A stretch of 46,006 nucleotides of DNA. Origin: Chthoniobacterales bacterium. GTDB lineage: Bacteria > Verrucomicrobiota > Verrucomicrobiia > Chthoniobacterales > JAATET01. Of the stretch, positions 8,160-16,614 are shown piece after piece. Location: contig DATCRI010000010.1 in NCBI GenBank assembly GCA_036569045.1, positions 1 through 46,006 of the forward strand, read 5' to 3'. The position numbers and the translations under genes are program-made. How positions within the stretch are numbered: position 1 is the first letter of the stretch; every line of letters begins with the position of its first letter. The notes under the pieces were generated by a model. It saw only the letters and a program-made list of their open reading frames with translations, did not search any database and was not told the DNA's origin.

Positions 8160-9240
8160 ATTCCACCGCGCCAGGCTTGTCGCTGGAAGCGGGCGCGGGA
8201 GACGCCTCGGGGGCGGACTTCTCCATGGCTTTGACCTGCTCTTCGACCTTCCCCGCCCACGTTTCGAAATCGGGATGCTCAGGATACTTCTTGACCAGGT
8301 CCAGGCGCATGCTCAACGCCCGATTAGGAAATCCCAGCAACTCCACATCGTCAGCCTTTTTCCGAAGTAACCGGGGAACGTCCATCCGCCAGTATTTCTC
8401 CTTTTCCTCCTCATCTTTCTTCAATGCCACCACTTCCCCGCGGAAGGAGATCTCGTAGTCCCAGGTCGAAATCAGCCGCTGATCCTTTTTCTCGCGGAGG
8501 AACGTCCGAATATCCTGGTCAAGAATTCCTGACACGTTTCCCGCCGACCATTCCCAGTTCGGGATTCCTTCCAAATGGCCGTTCAATTTCAACGATTGCG
8601 CCGCCAGGCCGGAATTGACCCCTCCGTTCAACAGGTCCTGCACATAGCCTCGCACATTGGTGGCGCTCGCCAGCTGCATGTTCTGCATATCACCAATCAT
8701 CTCGCCGGTGATTTTCTGTTCCTTTGGGTCGAAGATGCTGAACTTGAGCTTTTGTCGATCCTTCACGACATCCGCCAGAAGTGATTTCTCCTGGCCGAGC
8801 GCACCCAGATAATCCCAGAGATCCTGCTGAACGGACTCCGCAGAATCGGACATGGCCCGCTTAAGAGTGATCGCCAGATAACGAAGGTGAAGTTTTGCGG
8901 CCTCTTCGAAATCGTGATCTGACAACAGATTTCGGTTCTTCTTTTTCCAGTCCGCAAAATCCGCATTTCCTCCGTTCTTCCCCTCGTATTGCACGTTCCT
9001 CATGCAATCGATGATGTAGTTGCCAGCCATTCCCGGATTTCGAATCACCGCACTGACTTCTCCCATGGCCTTCTGGAAATACGCAAACTTGCGCTGTTTC
9101 CGCGCCTGCGCCAGCGCCTCGATCTGACCGCGCAACGCCTCGGCGTCGGGAGGAGCTTCGTCCTGCAATTGAGCCGTGGCCGCGGACGTGAGAAGAAATG
9201 TCGCGCAGACACCTGCACTGACGAAACGGAAGGGGGACAT
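8143..9240 (-). CDS. Exported protein of unknown function
   Basis: A 365-residue protein with a clear signal peptide (residues 1-23, ending in SAATA, cleavage before QLQDE). The mature part is charged and largely helical, with Lys- and Glu-rich stretches such as KKDEEEKEKYW (about 299-309) and a disordered Pro/Ala/Ser tail (about 345-365). FETWAGKVEEQVKAMEK near the end could form a short coiled coil. I recognise no domain. The gene stands alone on its strand, with the divergent LysR regulator about 106 bases away, which makes it a candidate target of that regulator. Its 3' end overlaps the preceding gene tail to tail. Confidence 0.65.
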   Translation of the reverse strand: MSPFRFVSAGVCATFLLTSAATAQLQDEAPPDAEALRGQIEALAQARKQRKFAYFQKAMGEVSAVIRNPGMAGNYIIDCMRNVQYEGKNGGNADFADWKKKNRNLLSDHDFEEAAKLHLRYLAITLKRAMSDSAESVQQDLWDYLGALGQEKSLLADVVKDRQKLKFSIFDPKEQKITGEMIGDMQNMQLASATNVRGYVQDLLNGGVNSGLAAQSLKLNGHLEGIPNWEWSAGNVSGILDQDIRTFLREKKDQRLISTWDYEISFRGEVVALKKDEEEKEKYWRMDVPRLLRKKADDVELLGFPNRALSMRLDLVKKYPEHPDFETWAGKVEEQVKAMEKSAPEASPAPASSDKPGAVEFTPAS

Positions 9241-9346
9241 GCCGGAAAGATGCGTTTTTCTATCCAGTTGTCCAGTGCAGCGAAGCCTCCCACTCTCCGA
9301 TTGGTTTCGCTTGCTTCCTTATTGATATCTCTTGAATATCTTTTCT

Positions 9347-10192
9347 ATGGAATTGCGACATCTTCGATATTTCATTGCGGTGGCGGATCGTCTGAGCTTC
9401 CGGCAGGCTGCGAAATTTCTGCGCATCGCCCAGCCGCCCCTCAGTGTTCAGATCCAAAAGCTGGAGCAGGAACTCGGGACGCCACTTTTCACTCGCGCCA
9501 ATCGACAGGTGCTGCTCACCCCCGCTGGGCACACGCTGTTAACGGAAGCCCGGGATATCGTCGAAAGAGCGGATCGAGCTGTATTAAAAATTCAGGACGA
9601 AGCCGCCGGGCGCGAAGGCAGCCTCAAACTGGCCTTCAAGAGTGGCGCCCTTTCGGAATCGATCACAAAAGGGCTCCGCAAATTCTTTCGCTCACACCGC
9701 GGCCTCCGGATTTCCCTCGTTCCGCAAGAGTCGGAAGATCATGGCGATGCCGATGCCCTCATCTCGGATTACCTTCCTTCCGAACTTCCTCCTCACGCAA
9801 TCCCGCTGCAGACGGCAATTCCGCAGTTGGCGGTTCCGCCGAAACATCGACTGGCCGATCGAGACGATTTTCTTCCGGCAGATCTGATTGGAGAGACCGT
9901 CTTCCGTCCGGTTCCTGGGAACCTGTCCGCGCCGGAGCGCTTCCTGATGCCATCGATCGAAGCCCTGGCTTCCGTCACACTCGTGACCGTCGCTGACTCG
10001 CTTCAACAACGGTTCTGGCGGGTTTCCCTGGGACTCGGCACCTGCCTGTGCGGTAGCGCGGATCGGGGGGCTTTGGACGCCAAACGCATCCCCCTCGGAG
10101 GCGACGCCCCCTCTCTGGTGATTGCGATCGTTCCCAATCCGAACTCGCAAGCGGGGTGCCTGCCATTGCTAGTCGAATCGATCCGGCAGTGA
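9347..10192 (+). CDS. LysR-family transcriptional regulator
   Basis: A 281-residue protein with a textbook LysR N-terminus: [18 protein letters not shown], then [20 protein letters not shown] and [12 protein letters not shown]. These form the winged helix-turn-helix (residues about 1-62), followed by the linker helix. The rest is the two-lobed effector-binding region; [20 protein letters not shown] (about 147-166) is the typical hinge segment. The inducer cannot be told. The ATG at 9347 is preferred to the TTG at 9332 because family members start at MELRHLRYF. LysR proteins usually act on a divergent neighbour; here that is the exported protein starting at 9240. The gene ends inside the 3' end of mnmG on the opposite strand (24-base overlap). 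Confidence 0.9.
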   Translation: MELRHLRYFIAVADRLSFRQAAKFLRIAQPPLSVQIQKLEQELGTPLFTRANRQVLLTPAGHTLLTEARDIVERADRAVLKIQDEAAGREGSLKLAFKSGALSESITKGLRKFFRSHRGLRISLVPQESEDHGDADALISDYLPSELPPHAIPLQTAIPQLAVPPKHRLADRDDFLPADLIGETVFRPVPGNLSAPERFLMPSIEALASVTLVTVADSLQQRFWRVSLGLGTCLCGSADRGALDAKRIPLGGDAPSLVIAIVPNPNSQAGCLPLLVESIRQ

Positions 10193-12058
10193 CGAAGCCG
10201 GCGAATGCCGTTCCAGCCAAACCCCGAGCAGGGAGAGGTCGGCTGGCGTCACGCCACTGATGCGGGAGGCCTGCCCAAGAGTTGCTGGACGCACCCGAGT
10301 CAGCTTCTCCGCCGCCTCCCGTCGGAGGCCATGAATGGCGGTGTAGTCAACCGATCCGGGAATGTGACGACTCTCCTGCCGACTCGATTTGGCCAGCTGT
10401 TCCTCCTGTCGCTTGATGTATCCCTCGTATTTGAGGTCGGTTTCGACCACCTCCCAGAGAGAATCTGGAAAATCCCCGCGGATTTCCGGAGGAAGAAGCT
10501 GATAACGGTTTTCGGGGCGCTTGAACCAAAGCGAAAGCCCCACCCCATCCTGCTTCAAGCTTTGAACTCTGGCGTGAAGATCGCCGTATGCCTGTTTTTT
10601 TCGTTCAAACTGGGCCTTTCGTTCACCGCCGACCAGGCCGTTCTCGATCGCCCGCCCTGTTAGCCGGAAATCCGCATTATCCTGGCGCAGAAGAAGCCGA
10701 TACTCCGCGCGGCTCGTGAACATCCGATAGGGTTCTGGCGTTCCCAGCGTCACCAGATCGTCGATCAAAACTCCAATGTAGGCCTCCGCCCGGGAAAGGA
10801 CGAACTCCGGGAGACCCCGAACTTTCAAAGCCGCATTGGCCCCTGCCATGAGACCCTGCGCCGCCGCCTCCTCGTATCCAGAAGTTCCATTGATCTGCCC
10901 CGCGAAATAAAGCCCTTCCACTCGCTTCGTTTCCAGAGTGCGATTCAGTTGCGTGGGAGGACAGTAGTCGTATTCGACGGCATAACCCGGCCGCAGCATT
11001 TCCGCGCGCTCGAGACCTCGAACACTGCGAATGAAATGATACTGCACATCGAAGGGAAGGCTGGTCGAAATCCCGTTTACGTAGATCTCTCCGGTGTGGC
11101 GGCCTTCCGGCTCCAAAAAGAGCTGATGACTCTCCTTCTCCGAGAATTTGACGACCTTGTCTTCGATCGACGGACAGTATCGAGGGCCGACACCCTCGAT
11201 CCGCCCGGCATAGAGCGGAGATTGATGGAGATTGTCCCTGATGATGTCGTGCGTCGTTGCGTTGGTATGAGTCACCCAGCACGGAATCTGTTCCACGTGG
11301 AACATCCCGTCGTTTGTTTCTTGATTCAGCGTGAAAAGTTCCTGCTCCACTCCTTGGAGACTTCCCTTAAGGAAACTAAAACGCGGTGGCGGGAAATCCC
11401 CCTCCTGGCGCTCGCAAACGGAGAAATCGATCGATGCGGCCAACAAACGACAGGGTGTGCCCGTCTTGAAGCGGCCGACTTCAAATCCGAGATCTCGAAG
11501 GCAATCGCTGAAGGTCGACATGGTGTCACCCATTCGCCCTCCCGACTGATTGCGAAGGCCCACATGAAGAAGCCCCCGCATGAAGGTTCCCGTCGTGACA
11601 ACGATGGCGCGGCCCCCAAAAGTGACTCCGAAGCTGGTTTCCACCCCGGTGACGCGATCTCTCTCCGTCGTCAGCCGAACCACGTTCGCCTGCTTGAGAT
11701 CGAGCCGAGGCGTCGCCTCCAACTGGGCCTTCAAGCGGAACTGATAGGCTTTCTTGTCGCACTGGGCCCGCGGCGCACGAACGCTGGGCCCCTTGGCAGC
11801 ATTCAGCATGCGAAACTGGATGCCGGTGGCGTCTGCGTTGAGGCCCATGACCCCACCGAGCGCGTCGATCTCCCGCACCATGTGCCCCTTGGCCAGTCCG
11901 CCGATCGCCGGATTGCAGGACATTTGTCCAACGGTGTCCGCGTTCTGGGTCAAAAGCAGCGTCTCACACCCCAAACGGGCTGCAGCGAGCGCCGCCTCGA
12001 TACCGGCATGACCCGCGCCAATGACGATGACATCGTAAGATTTCGGATAGACAAACAT
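10169..12058 (-). CDS. mnmG: tRNA uridine-5-carboxymethylaminomethyl(34) synthesis enzyme MnmG (GidA)
   Basis: A 629-residue flavoprotein that, with MnmE, modifies U34 of several tRNAs. FAD-binding signature [21 protein letters not shown] near the N-terminus, [22 protein letters not shown], then [11 protein letters not shown], and the later [12 protein letters not shown] and [21 protein letters not shown] are all family hallmarks. Length is as expected (about 620-630). The ATG at 12058 precedes [13 protein letters not shown]. An unusual inserted word, FHVEQ, is encoded exactly by a parS-like palindrome at 11289-11304, suggesting the DNA site shaped the protein there. mnmG lies near the replication origin in many bacteria, often beside rsmG and parA/parB; none of those is in this window. 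Its upstream neighbour on the same strand is cdd. Confidence 0.97.
   Translation of the reverse strand: MFVYPKSYDVIVIGAGHAGIEAALAAARLGCETLLLTQNADTVGQMSCNPAIGGLAKGHMVREIDALGGVMGLNADATGIQFRMLNAAKGPSVRAPRAQCDKKAYQFRLKAQLEATPRLDLKQANVVRLTTERDRVTGVETSFGVTFGGRAIVVTTGTFMRGLLHVGLRNQSGGRMGDTMSTFSDCLRDLGFEVGRFKTGTPCRLLAASIDFSVCERQEGDFPPPRFSFLKGSLQGVEQELFTLNQETNDGMFHVEQIPCWVTHTNATTHDIIRDNLHQSPLYAGRIEGVGPRYCPSIEDKVVKFSEKESHQLFLEPEGRHTGEIYVNGISTSLPFDVQYHFIRSVRGLERAEMLRPGYAVEYDYCPPTQLNRTLETKRVEGLYFAGQINGTSGYEEAAAQGLMAGANAALKVRGLPEFVLSRAEAYIGVLIDDLVTLGTPEPYRMFTSRAEYRLLLRQDNADFRLTGRAIENGLVGGERKAQFERKKQAYGDLHARVQSLKQDGVGLSLWFKRPENRYQLLPPEIRGDFPDSLWEVVETDLKYEGYIKRQEEQLAKSSRQESRHIPGSVDYTAIHGLRREAAEKLTRVRPATLGQASRISGVTPADLSLLGVWLERHSPASSLPDRFD
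11289..11304. promoter_or_regulatory. parS-like centromere site inside mnmG
   Basis: TGTTCCACGTGGAACA is a perfect 16-base palindrome. It equals the ParB-binding parS sequence known from pseudomonads and differs by only two symmetrical bases from the Bacillus/Caulobacter form. It lies within the mnmG coding sequence, where one strand encodes FHVEQ. ParB would load here and spread to organise the origin region for segregation. parA and parB themselves must be elsewhere in the genome. Confidence 0.75.
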
Positions 12059-12122
12059 GGCGTATGCAGCTGGCAAAGCTACCACACAGCCCGCCTCGAG
12101 AAAGGAAATCCCTCAGCGTTGA

Positions 12123-12138
12123 AGTTCCACGTGGAACA
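12123..12138. promoter_or_regulatory. Second parS-like site between cdd and mnmG
   Basis: AGTTCCACGTGGAACA matches the 16-base parS palindrome at 15 positions, with only the first base changed. It lies in the 87-base gap between the end of cdd (12146) and the start of mnmG (12058), 834 bases from the first site. Two such sites close together fit the clustered parS pattern of origin-proximal DNA. ParB bound here could also affect mnmG transcription. Confidence 0.7.
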
Positions 12139-12145
12139 ATAGTGG

Positions 12146-12553
12146 TCAACGCCGGTCGAGGATCCCGGTGGCCGCCCGCGGGAGAAGGTCTCCAAGCGAA
12201 TAAACGACCCGATTGCCAGAGATCGTGCAAAGCACCATCTCGAGCTGAGGGTTGAACTCCGCCAGCACTTGCCGGCAAGCGCCACACGGGCTGATCGGCT
12301 CCACGGTGTCTGCAACGATCACAATGGTTCGAAAATCCCGGCATCCCGCGGCAACGGCCTGCCCGATCGCCACCCGTTCTGCACACATCGTGAGACCGAA
12401 ACTAAGGTTCTCGACGTTACATCCTTGAAAAACCCTCCCGTCTGTTGCCACCAGAGCCGCGCCAACGGCAAATTGGGAATAGGGCGCGTAGGCTTTCGAT
12501 CGAGCCGCTGTCGCTTCCGCTACCCACCTTTCCATATCCACAGCGTCCAACAT
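12146..12553 (-). CDS. cdd: Cytidine deaminase
   Basis: A 135-residue enzyme of pyrimidine salvage that deaminates cytidine and deoxycytidine to the uridine forms. Substrate-binding NVE (46-48), the zinc ligand Cys57 and catalytic Glu59 in MCAERVAI, and the zinc ligands Cys90 and Cys93 in PCGACRQVLAEF are all present. This is the short, tetrameric type of cytidine deaminase. The ATG at 12553 has GAGGGG about 8 bases upstream; the ATG at 12535 is a possible alternative. The gene lies directly upstream of mnmG on the same strand, and the gap between them carries a parS-like site. Confidence 0.94.
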   Translation of the reverse strand: MLDAVDMERWVAEATAARSKAYAPYSQFAVGAALVATDGRVFQGCNVENLSFGLTMCAERVAIGQAVAAGCRDFRTIVIVADTVEPISPCGACRQVLAEFNPQLEMVLCTISGNRVVYSLGDLLPRAATGILDRR

Positions 12554-12683
12554 TCGCCGAACCCCTCTTCGACAACAAGCGAGGAATCGCATTGGACATT
12601 TCATGTCTCATACATCTCTGACTTCGGACCGCCTCTGGCAATCCCAACGCGGCCCTTGCCAGTCTGAAAAGGCCTGACTACTT

Positions 12684-13004
12684 ATGGAGGTGATGGAATC
12701 CCCTTCTCCGGAAGCCTCTCCCGCAAAATCGGTGGTCGAGGAACTCGACGTCCTGCGCAGCGAATTTCGCTCTGCCCTGCTTGCCTACGCCGGCCGCATC
12801 GAGGAAGAGATTGGCCTGGTGCGGAAAACCGTCGCTGCAGAAGGAGCCGGCAAAAAGGTCTCGGCCGCGAAGCTTCGCGACCTCCGCGACATGCTTACGT
12901 TGCTGCGCAAATTCTCCATCAAGCCCGAAAAAGGCCGCCGCAAGGATTTCAAAAAAATCGATGCGCTCGTCGGAGACCTGGCGATGTTGATCGAAAATTG
13001 GTGA
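12684..13004 (+). CDS. Small helical protein of unknown function
   Basis: A 106-residue, highly charged protein that should be almost wholly alpha-helical. Residues 20-50 hold a coiled-coil-like stretch, VEELDVLRSEFRSALLAYAG. Residues 55-90 are Lys/Arg-rich, with KPEKGRRKDFKKID. There is no signal peptide or membrane segment. I do not recognise the family. Two ATGs (12684 and 12693) flank a GGAGG word, which overlaps the first and is too close to the second; 12684 is used here. It is divergent from cdd and 37 bases ahead of msrA on the same strand, so the two may share a promoter. Confidence 0.65.
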   Translation: MEVMESPSPEASPAKSVVEELDVLRSEFRSALLAYAGRIEEEIGLVRKTVAAEGAGKKVSAAKLRDLRDMLTLLRKFSIKPEKGRRKDFKKIDALVGDLAMLIENW

Positions 13005-13041
13005 GGCGGGAATAAGGCGCCTCGCGCCGCCTCTCTCCTTC

Positions 13042-13641
13042 ATGAATATCCGATCTCTGGTTGCGGTAGTTGCGGCGATCACTTCAACCACTTCATTGAC
13101 CCAGGCGAAAGACATGAATGCTTCATCCAAAACGGCCGTTGTCGGCGGAGGCTGCTTCTGGTGCGTCGAGGCCCTCTACGAAGGCGTCCCCGGCATCGTA
13201 TCCGTCGTCTCCGGATACGCCGGCGGCACAACCCCAAACCCGACCTACGAGGAAGTTTGCACCGGACGCACCGGCCATGCGGAGGTCGTGCAGATCACGT
13301 ATGATCCGTCGCAGATCTCTTACGAAAAGGTGATCGATCTATTCTGGAAGGCGCATGATCCCACGACCCTGAACCGCCAGGGCGCCGACGCCGGCACCCA
13401 GTATCGCTCGATCATCCTCACGCAGAACGACGAGGAGCGCGCGATCGCTGAGAAATCGAAGGCCGTCGCGCAGAAGGATTTCAAGGACCCCATCGTCACC
13501 GAGATCAAGCCGCTGGAGGTTTTCTATCCGGCCGAGAAATATCATCAGGATTTTTACGCCAATAATCCGCGCTATCCCTACAGCGCCGCGGTGATCGAGC
13601 CGAAGCTCGAAAAATTTCGCAAAGCGCAGGACAAGCCGTAA
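13042..13641 (+). CDS. msrA: Peptide-methionine (S)-S-oxide reductase MsrA, exported form
   Basis: A 199-residue MsrA that repairs methionine-S-sulfoxide in proteins. The catalytic motif GGGCFWCVEALYEGV has the active Cys38. The later GYAGGTTPNPTYEEVCTGRT, HAEVVQ and EKYHQDFY stretches are also diagnostic. The first 22 residues (MNIRSLVAVVAAITSTTSLT then QAK) look like a signal peptide, so this copy probably works in the periplasm, guarding exported proteins; most MsrA enzymes are cytoplasmic. No second Cys pair typical of thioredoxin-recycled long forms is seen near the C-terminus. No MsrB domain is fused or adjacent. Confidence 0.95.
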   Translation: MNIRSLVAVVAAITSTTSLTQAKDMNASSKTAVVGGGCFWCVEALYEGVPGIVSVVSGYAGGTTPNPTYEEVCTGRTGHAEVVQITYDPSQISYEKVIDLFWKAHDPTTLNRQGADAGTQYRSIILTQNDEERAIAEKSKAVAQKDFKDPIVTEIKPLEVFYPAEKYHQDFYANNPRYPYSAAVIEPKLEKFRKAQDKP

Positions 13642-13661
13642 GCGGGCGGTATCTTGGCGGC

Positions 13662-14726
13662 ATGTCTCCGCCGTCCCATCCCCCGCCGCCGCGTGGCCGG
13701 GGGAGCGGGGTCAACCAACCGCCGAATCGCTTCGAGCGGCTGAGCGTTGTCCTCGATGACGAGTTCGCGGCGGAAGCGTCCCGGCCGCGCACCCAGTTCC
13801 TGCGCGACGCAGCCCGCTCGATCATCAGCCGCAACGACAGTCCCGACATCTCCTTCGGCGCAAGCATCAATGTTTACCGCGGCTGCGAGCACGGCTGCGC
13901 CTATTGCTACGCGCGGCCCTATCACGAATACCTCGGCTTTTCGAGCGGCCTCGATTTCGAGTCGCGCATCCTTGTGAAGACCGACGCTCCCGCGCTGTTG
14001 CGCGCCGAGCTGAACAGTCCGAAATGGAAACCGGAGCCGCTGGTCATGTCGGGCGTCACGGATTGCTATCAGCCGGTCGAACGCAAACTCGGGATCACCC
14101 GCGGCTGCCTCGAAGTGCTCGCGGATTTTCGGAATCCCGTCGGCATCATCACGAAAAACCATCTCGTCACCCGTGATCGCGACCACCTGGCGACGCTCGC
14201 TGAACACCGCGCCGCGCGGGTGTTTCTTTCGATCACGACGCTCGATCCCGACCTTGGCTCACGGCTGGAACCGCGAGCCTCCCGACCAGCCCACCGCCTC
14301 GCGGCGATCCGTGAACTGGCCGAGGCCGGCATCCCCGTCGGGGTGCTCGTTGCGCCGATCATTCCCGGATTGAACGAGCACGAAATTCCCGCAGTGCTGG
14401 CCGCCGCGGCCGAGGCGGGAGCACAGACCGCAGGCTACACGGTGCTCCGACTGCCCTACGCGGTGAAGGACATCTTTCGGGATTGGCTGGAAACGCATTT
14501 TCCCGACCGGGTCGACCGGGTCCTGAATCGCGTGCGAACCTTGCGCGGTGGCAAACTCAACGTCTCGGACTTCGGCAAACGCATGCGCGGCGACGGCCAG
14601 TATGCTGACGAGATCTCGAATCTTTTCGCCGTCTCGGCGCGCCGTGTCGGGCTGAATCGCCAGCGTTTCGATCTGTCCACGGCAGCCTTTCGGCGTCCCG
14701 CCGGACCGCAGTTGGAACTTTTTTAA
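13662..14726 (+). CDS. PA0069-family radical SAM protein
   Basis: A 354-residue protein with the radical SAM cluster motif CEHGCAYC (Cys75, Cys79 and Cys82) in the context SINVYRGCEHGCAYCYARP. The following FSSGLDFESRILVKTDAP and LVMSGVTDCYQPVERKLGIT are characteristic of the PA0069 group, related to spore photoproduct lyase. Members of this group are common but their reaction is not established. A DNA-lesion or base-repair role has been guessed from the similarity. The first 20 residues are Pro/Gly-rich and probably unstructured. The start lies 20 bases after the msrA stop, so the two genes are likely cotranscribed. The pairing of an oxidative-damage repair enzyme with this gene is suggestive only. 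Confidence 0.88.
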   Translation: MSPPSHPPPPRGRGSGVNQPPNRFERLSVVLDDEFAAEASRPRTQFLRDAARSIISRNDSPDISFGASINVYRGCEHGCAYCYARPYHEYLGFSSGLDFESRILVKTDAPALLRAELNSPKWKPEPLVMSGVTDCYQPVERKLGITRGCLEVLADFRNPVGIITKNHLVTRDRDHLATLAEHRAARVFLSITTLDPDLGSRLEPRASRPAHRLAAIRELAEAGIPVGVLVAPIIPGLNEHEIPAVLAAAAEAGAQTAGYTVLRLPYAVKDIFRDWLETHFPDRVDRVLNRVRTLRGGKLNVSDFGKRMRGDGQYADEISNLFAVSARRVGLNRQRFDLSTAAFRRPAGPQLELF

Positions 14727-14735
14727 GGACTTCCG

Positions 14736-15299
14736 TCAGAACCGAGCACCCTTGGCAGGTTTCAGGTCAAGTCCACACCAGGCGCCGGTCCGCAGTTCAA
14801 AGGCCCGTTGAAAATTCTGTTGCCACGAAGGCACGTTGGCCTTCACGGCGACGACTTCCTGCTTGTCGTTCACGAGAACGATAACCCAGCCCTTATAGCG
14901 CTCTCCAAAGATCGCACCCGTGTCGTCCCACTGGAGCGTGACCATTTCCCCCTTTTGCCGCATCTCGCGACCGGAAGCATCACTCGTGAGATTGACGTCC
15001 ACGACGCCATTGTCGATCACCTTGAGGGTCTTTCGATCCACGAGGGATTCCGCAAGGACCCAGTAATGGAGCTTCAAGCCGTTCGCGGGATGGTTGAAGT
15101 CCAGATTTTTTGCGATCACCTCGATCTGCACCTTTTGAAGGCGATCATCCCAATCCCCGCCGGCCACCTTGGTGAACCGCGTCCGACTCGCCCCAATCTC
15201 CACCCGTGGCGGATTCTTCGCCATCGGCAGCTCCGCCCGGCTTTCGAGAAAAGCCGTCATCATCAAAAACAACCCCAAAACAGTTATTTTAGCCCACAC
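14736..15299 (-). CDS. Exported protein of unknown function
   Basis: A 187-residue protein with a signal peptide (about residues 1-22, MWAKITVLGLFLMMTAFLES then RA). The mature part looks like an all-beta domain, with stretches such as VQIEVIAKNLDFN, LKLHYWVLAES and GWVIVLVNDKQEVVAVKAN. It has a single Cys in the last 15 residues. No known family is recognised. It is convergent with the radical SAM gene (9 bases between stops) and divergent from the pdh operon, with 181 bases between starts. Confidence 0.7.
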   Translation of the reverse strand: MWAKITVLGLFLMMTAFLESRAELPMAKNPPRVEIGASRTRFTKVAGGDWDDRLQKVQIEVIAKNLDFNHPANGLKLHYWVLAESLVDRKTLKVIDNGVVDVNLTSDASGREMRQKGEMVTLQWDDTGAIFGERYKGWVIVLVNDKQEVVAVKANVPSWQQNFQRAFELRTGAWCGLDLKPAKGARF

Positions 15300-15380
15300 G
15301 AAGCGGGTTTATTTGCCTCATGAGTTTCGGGCAAGTTCCAATCCCAGTTCCTCCCTGGTTTTGCTCGCGATTTTTCCCTG

Positions 15381-15410
15381 TTGCCAAGGAACGTGCGGTC
15401 GGGAAATATT
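15381..15410 (+). promoter_or_regulatory. Possible sigma-70 promoter for the pdh operon
   Basis: TTGCCA (15381-15386) matches the -35 consensus at 5 of 6 bases. AATATT (15405-15410) matches the -10 only at 4 of 6, with an 18-base spacer. The near-palindrome TCGGGAAATATTCCGA (15399-15414) overlaps the -10 and could bind a regulator. The intergenic space 15300-15480 holds no other gene. Confidence 0.3.
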
Positions 15411-15480
15411 CCGACGCTGGTTTGGAACTCTACGTGCTAACCTGGTTCCCGTGTAGAAACTCAGCCCATTATCGAAATAT

Positions 15481-16572
15481 ATGACCGAAACCACCGCCGA
15501 AGCCGAAGTCAGTCCGGTCGATTACGCGACAGCGCCGATCAACGCGTCGCTCACGAAGGAAGATAAGATTCGGTTTCTCCGGCAGTTGTATTCGATTCGC
15601 AATTTCGAACGCGTCGCCCTCAAGCATTACAATGAAGGCAAGATGGCGGGTTTCCTCCATCTTTACATCGGGCAGGAATCCGTCGCGGTCGGCACCTGCT
15701 CTCTCCTTGGCGAAAACGACCACGTCATCACCGCTTATCGCGATCACGGCCACGCTCTCGCCGTCGGCATGGGCATGAAGGAATGCATGGCGGAGCTCTT
15801 CGGCAAGGCGACCGGTTGCTCCAAAGGCAAGGGTGGGTCGATGCACTTTTTTGCGCCCGACAAGAACTACTGGGGCGGCCACGGCATCGTTGCCGGCCAG
15901 ACCCCACTCGGCCTCGGCCTCGCCTACGCGGTCAAATACAAGGGCCTCAAGGGTTCTGCCCTTGCGTTCCTTGGCGATGGCGCCGTGAACCAGGGCGTCT
16001 ATTACGAGTGCCTGAATCTCGCGTCGCTCTGGGACCTACCCATGATTTACGTGATCGAGAACAACCGCTACTCGATGGGCACCAGCCTCGACCGCTCCTC
16101 GGCTTTGAAGAATTGCCTCGCGGAACGCGCTGACGGCTTCGGCATCGTTTGGGACATCGCAAACGGGGAAGACGTTTACGAAGTCCGCGCCAAGACGTGG
16201 ACGGCCATCGAGCGCGCCCACAACGAGTCCCGGCCCACCGTTCTCGAGATCGACACCTATCGTCACTACGGCCACTCCGTCGCCGATGCGAAGCACAAGG
16301 GCGGCTATCGCACCGCCGACGAAATCGAGCAGTTCAAGAATCGTCACGACCCCGTGCTCCTCTGGCGTCAGCGCATGATCGACGAAGGCATGGTCACCGC
16401 CGAGGAAGCCGACGCGATCAACAAGGAAACGCAGGCCGAGGCCAACGCCGCGGTGAAATTCGCCGAGGAAAGCCCGATTCCGACCGTCGAAGCCATCAAT
16501 CAGGACGTCTATTTCGAGGTAGACCGCCAGACCGAAGCCGGCCGCACTGGCCGCCACTTCTTCAACGACTAG
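15481..16572 (+). CDS. pdhA: Pyruvate dehydrogenase E1 component, alpha subunit
   Basis: A 363-residue thiamine-diphosphate enzyme subunit. The ThDP/Mg motif runs from GDG (165-167) to NN (194-195): AFLGDGAVNQGVYYECLNLA, then YVIENNRYSMGT. AYRDHGHALAVGM and the phosphorylation-loop-like YRHYGHSVADAKHKGGYRT are also typical of E1-alpha. It decarboxylates pyruvate and reductively acetylates the lipoyl domain of E2. Order and spacing with pdhB, pdhC and lpd (gaps of 42, 60 and 38 bases) show one operon encoding a whole two-subunit-E1 pyruvate dehydrogenase complex. Acetoin dehydrogenase is the nearest alternative, less likely since no acetoin genes are present. The first 20 residues are a family-variable extension. 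Confidence 0.95.
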   Translation: MTETTAEAEVSPVDYATAPINASLTKEDKIRFLRQLYSIRNFERVALKHYNEGKMAGFLHLYIGQESVAVGTCSLLGENDHVITAYRDHGHALAVGMGMKECMAELFGKATGCSKGKGGSMHFFAPDKNYWGGHGIVAGQTPLGLGLAYAVKYKGLKGSALAFLGDGAVNQGVYYECLNLASLWDLPMIYVIENNRYSMGTSLDRSSALKNCLAERADGFGIVWDIANGEDVYEVRAKTWTAIERAHNESRPTVLEIDTYRHYGHSVADAKHKGGYRTADEIEQFKNRHDPVLLWRQRMIDEGMVTAEEADAINKETQAEANAAVKFAEESPIPTVEAINQDVYFEVDRQTEAGRTGRHFFND

Positions 16573-16614
16573 GCCCCCGCTCGCACCGCATCTCCAATTC
16601 CGAATCCCAAAAGA

